DNA of 64,000 nucleotides from Allomuricauda sp. (GTDB lineage Bacteria > Bacteroidota > Bacteroidia > Flavobacteriales > Flavobacteriaceae), in assembly GCA_017795045.1 (NCBI GenBank), contig CP051244.1, positions 2,782,707 through 2,846,706 of the forward strand, given 5' to 3'. Every line of letters begins with the position of its first letter. Within the stretch, counting starts at the first letter, position 1. Positions 1-9,154 of this stretch are shown here, one piece after another. Made by a program: the position numbers and the translations under genes. The notes under the pieces were generated by a model. The model saw only the letters and a list, made by a program, of their open reading frames with translations, searched no databases and was not told the origin of the DNA.

Positions 1-2
1 TG

Positions 3-1982
3 TTATTTGTTCATGGAAAGTTGATGCTTTTCCAGACCGGACCTGAGCCATTTTTCATAAGTCTCCACATCAACATATTGGACCGCATCATTGAGTATTT
101 CCAAATCGGGGGAAAGCAGTACATAATAGGGTTGTGATGCCGCATTGAAGTTGATGGTCTGGAACGTGCCCCACTTTTGCCCCACGGTCTCTATGGCCTT
201 TATTCGACCACTATCATACTGAAAATCAAACTTTTCCGCATCCGAAAGCTCCTTTCTATCATCCACGTAAAGGGATATGAGTACGTATTCTTCCTTTAAC
301 AAAGGGTAAATGCTGGCGTCACTCCAGACATTTTCTTCCATTTTCCTGCAATTGACACAGGCCCAACCGGTAAAATCGAGCAAAATAGGTTTGTTCACCT
401 CTTTGGCATAGGCAACACCTTCGTCAAAATCCTTGAAGCAATCCAATCCCAATGGGCAATCGCTCTCGGTTTCCACCACACTATAAAAATCGGGGGGCGG
501 GAATCCGCTCAACAGTTTCAACGGAGTCACATTGAGTATTCCCAATACCAAATACACCGAAAACACCAATCCTACTATTCCAAAAAACTTTCGGGTCGGG
601 GAGAGCTTTTGTTTGGGGCCATCATGCGGAAAGCGAAGCAGTCCGAAAAGGTAAAGTGTCATCAGCACAAACAGCACTATCCAAATCCCCAAGAAGATTT
701 CCCTTTTGAAGATACCCCAATTGCCCACCAAATCGGCATTGGACAAGAACTTAAAGGCCAAGGCCAGTTCCAAGAAGCCCAGAACCACTTTTACGGTGGT
801 CATCCATCCGCCTGATTTAGGCAAGGAGTTCAACCAGGCGGGGAAAAGGGCAAAGAGGGCAAAGGGCAACGCCAGTGCCAGACCAAACCCTACCATACCC
901 ATGGTCAGATTGGTGGCCACATCGCCTTCGGCCAAGGTGGTGCTTCCCAAGAGTCCGCCCAAAATAGGCCCGGTACATGAAAAGGAGACAATGGCCAAGG
1001 TCAAGGCCATAAAAAATATACCCAAGCCCCCTCCTACTTTAGATGAGGCGGAATCCATCTTGTTGGCCCAAGAACTGGGCAAGGTGAGTTCGTAATATCC
1101 AAAGAACGAAAAGGCAAAGACCACAAAAATGACAAAGAAGGCTACATTAAGCCAAATATTGGTGGCAATGGTGTTCAGTATTTGTGAATCTACCGAACTG
1201 AACAGATGGAAAGGCAAACTCAACAAGAAATAAATCAGGACAATAAAAAATCCGTACAAAATCGCATTGGCCACTCCTTTGGACTTTTGCTGCGATTGTT
1301 TGGTGAAGAATGATACCGTCAATGGGATCATGGGAAAAACGCAGGGCGTAAGCAAGGCAATAAGCCCTCCCAAAAAGCCCAGACCAAAAATCATCCATAG
1401 ATTGGATCTCCCTTCGGAACTCCCAAGACCACCTTGGTTCAAGAGCGCTTTGTTCTTTAAATCCAATCGCAGGGATTCTCCCAAGGCCAAGCTGCGTTCA
1501 TCCAACTCCTTTTGGGTTTCGGTAAAAGCATTGCCGTCCAAGGAAATCTGAAACAAAGCATCTTTGGGGATGCAGACTTCCTTGCAGATTTGGTAAAAGA
1601 GATTTACGGTGATTTGCCGTACCTCTGGATTGAGCAGTTTGATTTTTTGGGTGAAAATGGCCTCTTCCTTAAAAAAGGTCTCCTCCACTTCAAAAATATC
1701 GCTGTATTCCTGGATAGTTTCACTCTCTGTGGTCTTGCCAATCAATTCATAATCCTCTCCCGCTTTTTCAAAGGTGAATTCACTGGGCAACGAACCCCCT
1801 TCGGCGGTGTATTGGGAATACACATGCCACCCATCCATAATGGTCCCCTTAAAGATCAGTTCGTACTCCGTATCCGATAGTTTGTTCACTTCATGGCTCC
1901 AAAGAGCGGGGTCGGCATCCGTTTGTGCAGCAATGTTTAGGTTGGCGAATAGAAATCCAAATACGAGTAAAAAATACTTCAT
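3..1982 (-). CDS. dsbD: Thiol:disulfide interchange protein, DsbD family
   Basis: Moves reducing power from cytoplasmic thioredoxin across the inner membrane to periplasmic thiol proteins. The 659 residues show the full three-part layout: a signal peptide and N-terminal DsbD-alpha-like domain with a cysteine pair (QICKEVCIP, near residues 130-140), a central multi-span membrane domain with the two redox cysteines in LTPCVFPMIP and SFSCTGPI, and a C-terminal thioredoxin-like domain with WACVNC. It is the last gene of a minus-strand operon; its ATG overlaps the end of tilS by 4 bases, so translation is probably coupled. The stop codon lies at positions 3-5, so the gene is complete. The family call is firm; the periplasmic partner is not visible here. 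Confidence 0.93.
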   Translation of the reverse strand: MKYFLLVFGFLFANLNIAAQTDADPALWSHEVNKLSDTEYELIFKGTIMDGWHVYSQYTAEGGSLPSEFTFEKAGEDYELIGKTTESETIQEYSDIFEVEETFFKEEAIFTQKIKLLNPEVRQITVNLFYQICKEVCIPKDALFQISLDGNAFTETQKELDERSLALGESLRLDLKNKALLNQGGLGSSEGRSNLWMIFGLGFLGGLIALLTPCVFPMIPLTVSFFTKQSQQKSKGVANAILYGFFIVLIYFLLSLPFHLFSSVDSQILNTIATNIWLNVAFFVIFVVFAFSFFGYYELTLPSSWANKMDSASSKVGGGLGIFFMALTLAIVSFSCTGPILGGLLGSTTLAEGDVATNLTMGMVGFGLALALPFALFALFPAWLNSLPKSGGWMTTVKVVLGFLELALAFKFLSNADLVGNWGIFKREIFLGIWIVLFVLMTLYLFGLLRFPHDGPKQKLSPTRKFFGIVGLVFSVYLVLGILNVTPLKLLSGFPPPDFYSVVETESDCPLGLDCFKDFDEGVAYAKEVNKPILLDFTGWACVNCRKMEENVWSDASIYPLLKEEYVLISLYVDDRKELSDAEKFDFQYDSGRIKAIETVGQKWGTFQTINFNAASQPYYVLLSPDLEILNDAVQYVDVETYEKWLRSGLEKHQLSMNK

Positions 1983-3286
1983 GAAACCAGTGTGATCTTT
2001 AAAATTTCTTGGGTTGAATCCTCAACCTTAAACCGCTCATCCGCTCTTCGTCCCACTACCCAAACAATGGCGTCATCTGAACACAACAACCATTGTCTTT
2101 CCTTGGAAACGACATCCACTTTTTCATCCTTGAAGAACTTGGACAGCTTTTTCTTCCCTTTCATTCCGTAGGGATAAAAATAGTCGCCTTTTTCCCAATT
2201 CCTTAACTGTAACGGGAAGTTTAACTTTTCCTTATCCAAATAGATGACATTCCGCCCCGTATTTTCAACCGTTTTAACGTTTTGCAATCTAATGTTGATG
2301 GGGATTTCCAGTTCCTTGACATCGTCCGAAACCCAAAACACTTCCTCCAATCCAGTCTCGATTGGGGACAAGATCAAATGGGTACGATCCTTTACCAGCC
2401 TATGGGTTTTGGACAACACTTGCTTGCCGCTCATGGCGTGCAACAAGCCTTCCACATCATTCCATTCCGTAAAGCCATACGCATGAAAGAGTTCGTATAG
2501 ATACCCGGCAGTGGGCTTCAATTCTTGCAACTTCTCCACGCTTATCTTAATGATATCCCCTTGACTTTCAAACAGTTTTTTTCTGATTTCTTCCACGTGA
2601 TGCCGTACCAAGGCTTGGGTCTGCTCCAAATGGGATTGGGTCCTCTTGAAGTTTTCCAAAAAAGTCGGATGCAATGTTTTGAGTTGGGGTACAATATCCA
2701 ACCGGATTTTATTGCGAAGGTATTTGCTCTCCGAATTGCTACTATCTTCCCGCCATTCCAAGGCATTGTCCTTGGCATAGGACAAAATTTCCTGTCTTGA
2801 AAAATTCAACAAGGGTCGAATTACTTTTTCATTCTGGATGGGTATCCCTGAAAGCCCCTCAATACCTGTTCCACGGGATAGATTGATCAAGAAAGTCTCC
2901 AAATCGTCGTCGGCATGGTGGGCTGTCAGTACAAAATCAAATTCCGTAGAGCCCAAAAGCTCCTTGAACCATTGGTAGCGCAACTCCCTTGCCGCCATTT
3001 GAATGGAACCTCTATGCGCTTCTGCATATTTCTCCGTGTCAAAAGATTTGACCATCACTCCAACACCTGATTTTTGGGCCAGATTCCGGACAAAAGCCTC
3101 ATCTCCATCGCTTTCATCCCCCCTTAATTGAAAGTTGCAATGGGCCAAGGTCACCTTCAACCCAGATGCGACACATAAGTGGGTCAATACCACACTGTCC
3201 ACTCCCCCACTACAAGCCAATAAAAGGGATTTTTCCTTTAGGAAAGGGAGATTGGAATTGATATGTTCGGCGAACTGTTTCAGCAT
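1979..3286 (-). CDS. tilS: tRNA(Ile)-lysidine synthase
   Basis: Attaches lysine to C34 of the CAU-anticodon tRNA-Ile so that it reads AUA; essential in most bacteria. The N-type ATP-pyrophosphatase P-loop SGGVDS sits near residue 27, followed by AHCNFQLRGDESD, a family signature. The 435-residue length includes the C-terminal TilS substrate-binding domain (DYFYPYGMKGKKKLSKFFKD). It lies 22 bases after pabB and overlaps dsbD. Besides operon read-through, a good promoter match sits immediately upstream with only 4 bases between the -7 element and the ATG, which would give a leaderless mRNA. Confidence 0.95.
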   Translation of the reverse strand: MLKQFAEHINSNLPFLKEKSLLLACSGGVDSVVLTHLCVASGLKVTLAHCNFQLRGDESDGDEAFVRNLAQKSGVGVMVKSFDTEKYAEAHRGSIQMAARELRYQWFKELLGSTEFDFVLTAHHADDDLETFLINLSRGTGIEGLSGIPIQNEKVIRPLLNFSRQEILSYAKDNALEWREDSSNSESKYLRNKIRLDIVPQLKTLHPTFLENFKRTQSHLEQTQALVRHHVEEIRKKLFESQGDIIKISVEKLQELKPTAGYLYELFHAYGFTEWNDVEGLLHAMSGKQVLSKTHRLVKDRTHLILSPIETGLEEVFWVSDDVKELEIPINIRLQNVKTVENTGRNVIYLDKEKLNFPLQLRNWEKGDYFYPYGMKGKKKLSKFFKDEKVDVVSKERQWLLCSDDAIVWVVGRRADERFKVEDSTQEILKITLVS

Positions 3287-3290
3287 GCCA

Positions 3291-3323
3291 CAAAAATAGC
3301 AATAAAGATCAGTCCGTTTCCAA
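3291..3323 (-). promoter_or_regulatory. Promoter of tilS (leaderless arrangement)
   Basis: Minus strand: TTG (3323-3321), 22-base spacer, TATTTTTG (3298-3291), then only 4 bases to the tilS ATG at 3286. It lies partly inside the 3' end of pabB. Confidence 0.5.
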
Positions 3324-4607
3324 AACGCTGCGCATGGCCTTGGCCTTTAGCAAACACTCCTGATATTCCTTTTCGGGGTCCGACTTTGCCGTAATGGCAC
3401 TCCCTACCGAATAGGACACATATTTGTTTGTGGCATTGTACAGGATACTGCGGATCACCACGTTAAAATCGAAATCCCCATTGGGATCAAAATAGCCTAC
3501 CGCACCACTGTACAGACCTCTTTTGGTCTCTTCCAACTCCTCAATGATCTTCATGGCCGAAATCTTTGGAGCGCCTGTCATGCTGCCCATGGGAAAGGTC
3601 TCTTCAATAAGCTCTACCGGGTTTTTGTCTTTTGGAACGGTAGCGATCACCGTGGAAATCATCTGGTGCACTTGTTTGTAAGGGTATACCTTGCAAAGTT
3701 CCTGAACCACCACACTCCCCTTCAATGCGCTTTTAGACAGGTCATTGCGTACCAGATCCGTGATCATGATGTTCTCGGCCCGCTCCTTTTCATCTTGGGC
3801 AAGTTGTTGCTTCAACCTTTCATCTTCCGCCTTGTTTTGACTTCTTGGAGCTGTTCCTTTGATGGGTTGTGAAATAACCGTCTGCCCCATCTTTTTTAAA
3901 TAGCGCTCCGGGGAGGCACACAGTAGATATTTCTCATCCAATCGCATAAAACATGCAAAAGGAGGTTGGGAAATGGCATTCAGCCGCTTGTAGGTTTCCA
4001 AAGGATCCACAGCGCCGTCTTCAGCATAAAACTCTTGACAGAAATTGGCCTCATAAATATCCCCACGATGGATATGCTCCAAAAAACGGTTGACCTTTTC
4101 AAAATAGGCATCCTTGTGGATACGCATTTTAATCCGAATGGGGATTGAAGGGCTCTTTCTTTGTTCGGACAATCCCTTATTGGACAAGAGTTCCCCAACG
4201 TCATTTCCCATCTCCTCGGCACAATGTTCCAAATACAGAAACGTCAATTCTTTCCCCTGGAGCAATATGACCTTTTCAGGCTGAAAAAAATGTAAGGTGG
4301 GAAAACCCAATCCATCATAATTATGGGATTGTAGATCTTCTAGTTCGTTTTTAAGGTCATAGGAAAAATATCCAAACAGCCAATCCTGCATTTCCGCAAT
4401 GGAACTTTTCAATACACCGAGTGAATCAATAATCTTTGACTTACCCGTCTGTCTCGACAGGGCCAACGCCGCATCATAGGAATGGTATTCATTACGATGT
4501 CCATTATCGTCCAGCCAAACAACCTTTTCATAATTGCCCGACCAGTCCAACAAAGCTTCTTTGACCAGGGAAGGATCGGTGATGGTATAGGTTTGCCGCT
4601 TTCGCAA
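3309..4607 (-). CDS. pabB: Aminodeoxychorismate synthase component I
   Basis: Chorismate-utilising enzyme making 4-amino-4-deoxychorismate for folate. Visible blocks of the chorismate-binding domain are CASPERYLK, PIKGTAPR, ENIMITDLVRNDL, GSMTGAPK and SGAVGYF. The lysine in PIKGT is typical of PabB; TrpE has alanine (PIAGT) there, so I prefer PabB over anthranilate synthase. At 432 residues it has the short N-terminal part common in Bacteroidota. The glutaminase subunit (PabA) is not in the window. It sits between the FMN reductase (7 bases upstream) and tilS in the same operon. Confidence 0.88.
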   Translation of the reverse strand: MRKRQTYTITDPSLVKEALLDWSGNYEKVVWLDDNGHRNEYHSYDAALALSRQTGKSKIIDSLGVLKSSIAEMQDWLFGYFSYDLKNELEDLQSHNYDGLGFPTLHFFQPEKVILLQGKELTFLYLEHCAEEMGNDVGELLSNKGLSEQRKSPSIPIRIKMRIHKDAYFEKVNRFLEHIHRGDIYEANFCQEFYAEDGAVDPLETYKRLNAISQPPFACFMRLDEKYLLCASPERYLKKMGQTVISQPIKGTAPRSQNKAEDERLKQQLAQDEKERAENIMITDLVRNDLSKSALKGSVVVQELCKVYPYKQVHQMISTVIATVPKDKNPVELIEETFPMGSMTGAPKISAMKIIEELEETKRGLYSGAVGYFDPNGDFDFNVVIRSILYNATNKYVSYSVGSAITAKSDPEKEYQECLLKAKAMRSVLETD

Positions 4608-4614
4608 GGGATGT

Positions 4615-5148
4615 CTATTGAAGTGTTTGTAGAAAAGTGTGCAAAGCCTTTTGGTGATTCTCTTTCAAATCGCTGTCCGCAATACTCCCATCCTTAAAAT
4701 TCTCATGGAACGAAGGCAGGGAGAAGGTGGATACAATCTCTACACCAAATCTAGGCAGCATATTTTCGGTAATGCCCAAAGAGCCTATACCCCCTCGTTT
4801 ACCTCCCGAAGTTGACATGAGAAAAACTTTTGTGCCTTCCAAAAATTTACGATCTATCCGGGACAGCCAATCCAGTACATTCTTAAAATAGGCCGAAGGA
4901 TTTCCATTATGCTCGTTCACGGAAAGGACCAACCCCTGCACTTTTTGGATTTTATCTTTCAAGTCTACCAAGGTATCGGGATATCCTTCTTGTTTTTCAA
5001 GATCCTCACTGAACATGGGAAATGGATGCTGGGCCATGTTGAGTTCCTGAATATCATGGTCTTGTACCAATGAAGTGGTATATTGAACCAATTTAAAATT
5101 GATGGAAGTTGAAGAATTGCTTCCGGCGAGTGCCAAAATTTCAGCCAT
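4615..5148 (-). CDS. NADPH-dependent FMN reductase family protein
   Basis: Flavodoxin-fold protein of 177 residues. The N-terminal phosphate-binding loop LALAGSNSSTS and the later SVNEHNGNPSAYFKNVLDW block (residues about 98-116) are typical of the NADPH-dependent FMN reductase/chromate reductase family, which uses NADPH to reduce FMN or quinones. The substrate cannot be told from sequence. It is the first gene of the operon leading into pabB, tilS and dsbD. The upstream gap of 129 bases faces the divergent gene at 5278 and must hold promoters for both directions. Confidence 0.85.
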   Translation of the reverse strand: MAEILALAGSNSSTSINFKLVQYTTSLVQDHDIQELNMAQHPFPMFSEDLEKQEGYPDTLVDLKDKIQKVQGLVLSVNEHNGNPSAYFKNVLDWLSRIDRKFLEGTKVFLMSTSGGKRGGIGSLGITENMLPRFGVEIVSTFSLPSFHENFKDGSIADSDLKENHQKALHTFLQTLQ

Positions 5149-5213
5149 TACAAGAAATGTTTGATTGTTTCGCTAAAATACCCCAATTGGGGAACAGATG
5201 CGAGTATTTTGTA

Positions 5214-5221
5214 TAATTTTG
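5214..5221 (+). promoter_or_regulatory. Bacteroidota -7 element upstream of the acyltransferase-like gene
   Basis: TAATTTTG fits TAnnTTTG. A TTG at 5187-5189 lies 24 bases upstream, one base longer than the usual spacing. It would give a leader of about 50 bases for the gene at 5278. Confidence 0.45.
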
Positions 5222-5277
5222 CCCCGGAAAGCATCCAAACCCGCTGCTAAACAAGTATATAGGGTAGCCAAAAGCAA

Positions 5278-6474
5278 ATGAACGCACAGACCAACAGATT
5301 GTATTTTATTGATGCCATGCGGGCGTGGGCCATCCTTATGATGCTCCAAGGGCATTTCATTGATGGGCTAATGGACCCTATTTATAGGGATACTGGAAAC
5401 GCTGCGTTCAACATCTGGCTGTACTTTAGGGGCATCACCGCGCCGGTCTTCTTTACGGTTTCCGGATTTATTTTCACCTATTTACTGATTCGGGTGCCTC
5501 AAAAAGGATTTGAAAACCCTAGGGTATCCAAAGGTATTCGTCGCGGATTGCAGCTTTTATTGATTGGCTATTTACTCCGTTTGAACCTTTTTGGGCTCTT
5601 CAAAGGACAGGTGTACAACGCTTTCTATCTGGTGGATGTATTGCACTGCATTGGCCTTTCCATTCTTGTTTTGATAGGGATTTATCTCATCACAAGCAAG
5701 CGAAAACCATATCTTTTCCCAACACTTCTCTTGGGCATCACGCTGGTGTTGTTCCTCTTTGAGCCGGTATACAAACAGTGGTCGTTTTCCTTTTTGCCCA
5801 ATGCCTTGGCCAACTATTTCACCAAGGCCAATGGGTCCGTATTCACGATAATCCCTTGGTTGGGCTATACCGCCTTGGGTGGATTTATCTCGGTACTCTT
5901 CACCCGATTCAAAAATTTTAAACACTTGTACACGGTGGGAATTCCTTTGGCAACGGTGGTGGGGTATTTGTTGATCTATCATTCATCCAGTGCCTTTGCA
6001 TCCCTATATGCATTTACGGGATGGGAGTTTTTTGGATTGATTCCCTTGAACAACTACCTCTTCATTAGGCTTGGGAATGTCTTTATCGTTTTTGCCGTGT
6101 TCATGCTCCTACGGAAATTCTTGACCAATCGTACCATTTTGAACATAGGCGCCAGCACATTGTCCATTTATGTGATCCACTTTATTATTCTCTACGGTAG
6201 TTTTACCGGATTGGGGCTCTATCGTTTTTTCAACCACTCCCTAACCCCACAGATAGTTATTCCCGGGGCTATTCTCTTTATGGTGGTCTGTACCTATTTG
6301 GCCTTGAAATACAACCAACATGAAGTGGAGATAAAATCGCAGATTGCTTGGGCTTGGGCTTCCGTGAAACGTCAAGCCATTGTGGTAAAGGAAGCTTCAA
6401 TTCCCCTGCTGAGGGAACTTTCCATCCGTGCGCGATTGGTATTGCGCAGATTTCTACGTACCGTTAGGGGCTGA
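5278..6474 (+). CDS. Heparan-alpha-glucosaminide N-acetyltransferase-like membrane protein (DUF1624 type)
   Basis: Polytopic membrane protein of 398 residues. The N-terminal block YFIDAMRAWAILMMLQGHFID, with a conserved His in the first transmembrane region, and the later TAPVFFTVSGFIFTYLL block match the DUF1624/HGSNAT-like acyltransferase family; about ten hydrophobic segments follow. The C-terminal 50 residues are charged and cytosolic-looking (ending RRFLRTVRG). It probably transfers an acyl group to a sugar or lipid at the membrane, but the substrate is unknown. It stands alone, divergent from the pabB operon and convergent with lpdA. Confidence 0.75.
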   Translation: MNAQTNRLYFIDAMRAWAILMMLQGHFIDGLMDPIYRDTGNAAFNIWLYFRGITAPVFFTVSGFIFTYLLIRVPQKGFENPRVSKGIRRGLQLLLIGYLLRLNLFGLFKGQVYNAFYLVDVLHCIGLSILVLIGIYLITSKRKPYLFPTLLLGITLVLFLFEPVYKQWSFSFLPNALANYFTKANGSVFTIIPWLGYTALGGFISVLFTRFKNFKHLYTVGIPLATVVGYLLIYHSSSAFASLYAFTGWEFFGLIPLNNYLFIRLGNVFIVFAVFMLLRKFLTNRTILNIGASTLSIYVIHFIILYGSFTGLGLYRFFNHSLTPQIVIPGAILFMVVCTYLALKYNQHEVEIKSQIAWAWASVKRQAIVVKEASIPLLRELSIRARLVLRRFLRTVRG

Positions 6475-6553
6475 AAAAAGCCCAAAACGTCAGCGATTTA
6501 ACTCAATGACCCTTTGGGCAAAATTTCATACAGCCTTTGGCTGATGCTATACT

Positions 6554-7960
6554 TTAAACATGTATGGCCCTATCATCTGTAGCAGCCAAGGCAGCTTCCT
6601 TAACAGCTTCCGCAAAAGTTGGGTGGGCATGGCTCATTCGAGCAATGTCTTCGGCAGATGCCCTGAATTCCATGGCCGTGACCCCTTCAGTGATCAAATC
6701 CGCACTTCGGGCACCGATCATGTGCACACCAAGGACCTCATCGGTCTTTTTGTCGGCCAAGATCTTTACAAATCCATCAATATCCATACTGGCACGGGCA
6801 CGGCCCAAGGCACGCATGGGGAATTGACCCACTTTATATTCCACACCAGCTTCCTTGAGCTGTTCCTCAGTTTTACCCACCGCGGCAACTTCTGGCCATG
6901 TGTATACTACTCCGGGAATCAGGTTATAGTCGATATGTGGTTTTTGACCTGCCAACAATTCCGCCACCAAAGTTCCCTCTTCCTCGGCCTTGTGGGCCAA
7001 CATGGCACCACGGATCACATCCCCAATAGCGTAAATATTGGATACATTGGTCTGAAGGTGGTCGTTCACCTCCACTCTACCGCGGTCATCCAACTTCACT
7101 CCAGCAGCTTCAACATTCAATCCGTCCGTATACGGTCTTCTTCCCACACAGACCAAGCAATAATCCCCCGTGAAGGTGACTTCCTGTCCTTTTTTATCAT
7201 CGGCTTTCACAATGACCTCATCGCCTTTGCGCTCCACCGACTTTACTTTGTGGGATAGGTTGAACTTCACTTTCTGCTTCTTCATCACCTTCATCAATTC
7301 TTTGGAAAGCGCTCCATCCATTCCGGGGATAATGCGGTCCATGAACTCCACTACGGTCACTTCGGCACCAAGACGTTTGTACACCTGACCCAGCTCCAGT
7401 CCAATGACCCCACCTCCAATGACAATCATATGCTTGGGCACCTCTTTCAGTTTCAATGCCTCTGTTGACGTAATGACTCGTTCTTTATCAATTTTGATGA
7501 ACGGCAATGAGGAGGGCTTGGAGCCTGTGGCAATAATGGTATGCTTTGCTTCGATGGTCTCTTTTTTGCCATCAGCTTTATCTATATTAATGTGGGTGGC
7601 ATCCTTAAAACTGCCCAAACCTTCATAAACATCAATCTTGTTTTTATCCATCAAGAATTGGATTCCTTTGGTGGTCTGGTCAACAACACCCTGTTTACGG
7701 GCGATCATCTGCTCCAGGTTTACCTTTATCTCTCCAGGAATATCAATTCCGTGCTCTTCAAAATGTTTTACGGCATCTTCGTAATGATGCGAGGAATCCA
7801 AAAGGGCTTTGGATGGAATACAACCTACATTTAGGCAGGTTCCCCCCAGGGTGGCATATTTTTCAATTATTGCAGTTTTCATTCCCAATTGGGCACAACG
7901 GATTGCCGCTACATAGCCTCCAGGTCCAGAGCCAATAATGGCCACATCATATTGATTCAT
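6554..7960 (-). CDS. lpdA: Dihydrolipoyl dehydrogenase
   Basis: E3 component of the 2-oxoacid dehydrogenase complexes; reoxidises dihydrolipoamide with NAD+. It has the FAD-binding IIGSGPGGYVAA at the N-terminus, the redox-active disulfide GGTCLNVGCIPSK, the NAD-binding VIGGGVIGLELG, and the C-terminal HAHPTFAEA with the catalytic His-Glu pair. The 468 residues are the normal length. No E1/E2 gene adjoins it, so it probably serves several complexes. A -7 promoter element lies 41 bases upstream of the start. Confidence 0.97.
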   Translation of the reverse strand: MNQYDVAIIGSGPGGYVAAIRCAQLGMKTAIIEKYATLGGTCLNVGCIPSKALLDSSHHYEDAVKHFEEHGIDIPGEIKVNLEQMIARKQGVVDQTTKGIQFLMDKNKIDVYEGLGSFKDATHINIDKADGKKETIEAKHTIIATGSKPSSLPFIKIDKERVITSTEALKLKEVPKHMIVIGGGVIGLELGQVYKRLGAEVTVVEFMDRIIPGMDGALSKELMKVMKKQKVKFNLSHKVKSVERKGDEVIVKADDKKGQEVTFTGDYCLVCVGRRPYTDGLNVEAAGVKLDDRGRVEVNDHLQTNVSNIYAIGDVIRGAMLAHKAEEEGTLVAELLAGQKPHIDYNLIPGVVYTWPEVAAVGKTEEQLKEAGVEYKVGQFPMRALGRARASMDIDGFVKILADKKTDEVLGVHMIGARSADLITEGVTAMEFRASAEDIARMSHAHPTFAEAVKEAALAATDDRAIHV

Positions 7961-8001
7961 AGTAAATGCTTAGAGATAATTATTCGTTCGATTATCAACT
8001 A

Positions 8002-8009
8002 CAAAAATA
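8002..8009 (-). promoter_or_regulatory. -7 promoter element of lpdA
   Basis: On the minus strand this reads TATTTTTG (TAnnTTTG), 41 bases before the lpdA ATG. I see no TTG at the expected -33 distance, so support is partial. Confidence 0.45.
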
Positions 8010-8088
8010 ACAATGTTTCTCCGATAGACCATGCATTTTTCCTTAACATATCCGAGTAAAAAAGTTGGGTGCGCCCTTGGCGGAACAA

Positions 8089-8478
8089 CTATACTGGAGC
8101 CAATGGGAATTTAACGGCGCCGTAGCATCCCAACCAAAGTCCACCCAAAAGAGAAAGGTGTACGCCCGACTCAAACCACAAAGGTCCGCCCCACTGTCCA
8201 CAAAGCGCCACCATGGACAATTTTCCAACAATAAAGAGGGAGATAAAAAAATGGGGGCAAAAATTATCGCGGACCACTATCAATGAAGAAATGAAACCTG
8301 TGAGAACGGCCGAGGTGAACATGGCCAAAGTACCCAGTGTCAAATCCATTGGGGAGGACGAGCAAAAGCTCATGCCTTCAAACAAAATATCTTGGGAAAG
8401 TGTGGTGTACAGGACTAAACACAGCCCTCCAATGACCGTGGCCAACACGGTGAGAAACAATCGGGTACGGGTTTTCAT
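8089..8478 (-). CDS. Small four-helix membrane protein of unknown function
   Basis: The protein starts at the ATG giving MKTRTRLFLTVLATV (129 residues); an upstream in-frame ATG at 8526 would add a hydrophilic 16-residue tail before the first membrane helix and is less likely. Four hydrophobic segments span about residues 7-25, 45-68, 74-92 and 103-125. I do not recognise a family. It lies between lpdA and the Lrp regulator on the same strand, 108 bases downstream of the regulator gene, so it could be co-transcribed with it. Confidence 0.6.
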   Translation of the reverse strand: MKTRTRLFLTVLATVIGGLCLVLYTTLSQDILFEGMSFCSSSPMDLTLGTLAMFTSAVLTGFISSLIVVRDNFCPHFFISLFIVGKLSMVALCGQWGGPLWFESGVHLSLLGGLWLGCYGAVKFPLAPV

Positions 8479-8586
8479 GACGGAAAAAGAAGTCTTTTGA
8501 TGGTTGTTCGTTTTTTGATACGCCAAAAATTACGCATCCCCCTTTATCCAATGGACTTTTTTAACACCGATTTAGGTTAAAGTTTG

Positions 8587-9045
8587 CTAAATATGGACTG
8601 CTGGACTGTTTTTCACCTCATTGATAACGAACGAACTCTGCGTATTCCCAATATTGTTGATGGTGGTAAGCTTGGTCAGCATGAATTCGCGATAACTCTT
8701 CATATCCCCCACATGGATCTTTAAAATATAATCATAGTCGCCCCCAACATGAAAGCATTCGGATACTTCTTCCAACTTAAGGATTTCCCGTTCAAATTTC
8801 AATACATTTTCCTTGGTATGCTGTACCAACCGTATCTGGCAGAGCACCATAAAATCGCGCCGTACTTTCTCCTTGTCCACCAAGGCCACATATTGGGTGA
8901 TTACCCCATTGCGCTCCAATCGTCGTATACGCTCATACACCGCCGTTTTGGAGAGTTGTAAGCTGTCCGCGTATTGTTTTGTGGTCTTTTTGCAGTCCTC
9001 CTGAAGCAAGTACACCAGCTTTATATCTGTTGGGTCGAGTTCCAT
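8587..9045 (-). CDS. Lrp/AsnC family transcriptional regulator
   Basis: Leucine-responsive-type regulator of 152 residues. The N-terminal winged HTH starts LDPTDIKLVYLLQEDCKKT and has the recognition-helix block LSKTAVYERIRRLERNGVI. The C-terminal RAM domain follows (VSECFHVGGDYDYILKIHV), which binds an amino-acid effector and builds the octamer. It is divergent from the methionine-gamma-lyase-like gene across a very AT-rich 109-base gap, which suggests that it controls that gene pair in response to an amino acid. Confidence 0.92.
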   Translation of the reverse strand: MELDPTDIKLVYLLQEDCKKTTKQYADSLQLSKTAVYERIRRLERNGVITQYVALVDKEKVRRDFMVLCQIRLVQHTKENVLKFEREILKLEEVSECFHVGGDYDYILKIHVGDMKSYREFMLTKLTTINNIGNTQSSFVINEVKNSPAVHI

Positions 9046-9074
9046 GCTGATATTTTTTCTGTATCTGATTAAAT

Positions 9075-9112
9075 ATAGAATGGAAATCTAAATTTAAATT
9101 AAATTATTGATT
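9075..9112. promoter_or_regulatory. AT-rich divergent control region, possible Lrp operator
   Basis: The gap between the Lrp-type regulator and the PLP enzyme contains an unusually A/T-rich stretch with AAATTTAAATT-like symmetry around 9091-9106. Lrp/AsnC proteins favour such AT-rich, weakly palindromic sites. This rests on position and composition only. Confidence 0.3.
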
Positions 9113-9154
9113 TTATGTCTTTAGTTGAATACTTTCACCTAAAATTATCACACA

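Noticed and set aside
6465..6495. GGGCT/AGCCC hairpin after the acyltransferase-like gene
   Set aside because: No T run follows on the plus strand, and the loop is A-rich; it does not look like a terminator.
6560..7258. 232-codon plus-strand open frame inside lpdA
   Set aside because: Antisense shadow of lpdA; the protein is rich in Ser, His and Phe with no domain.
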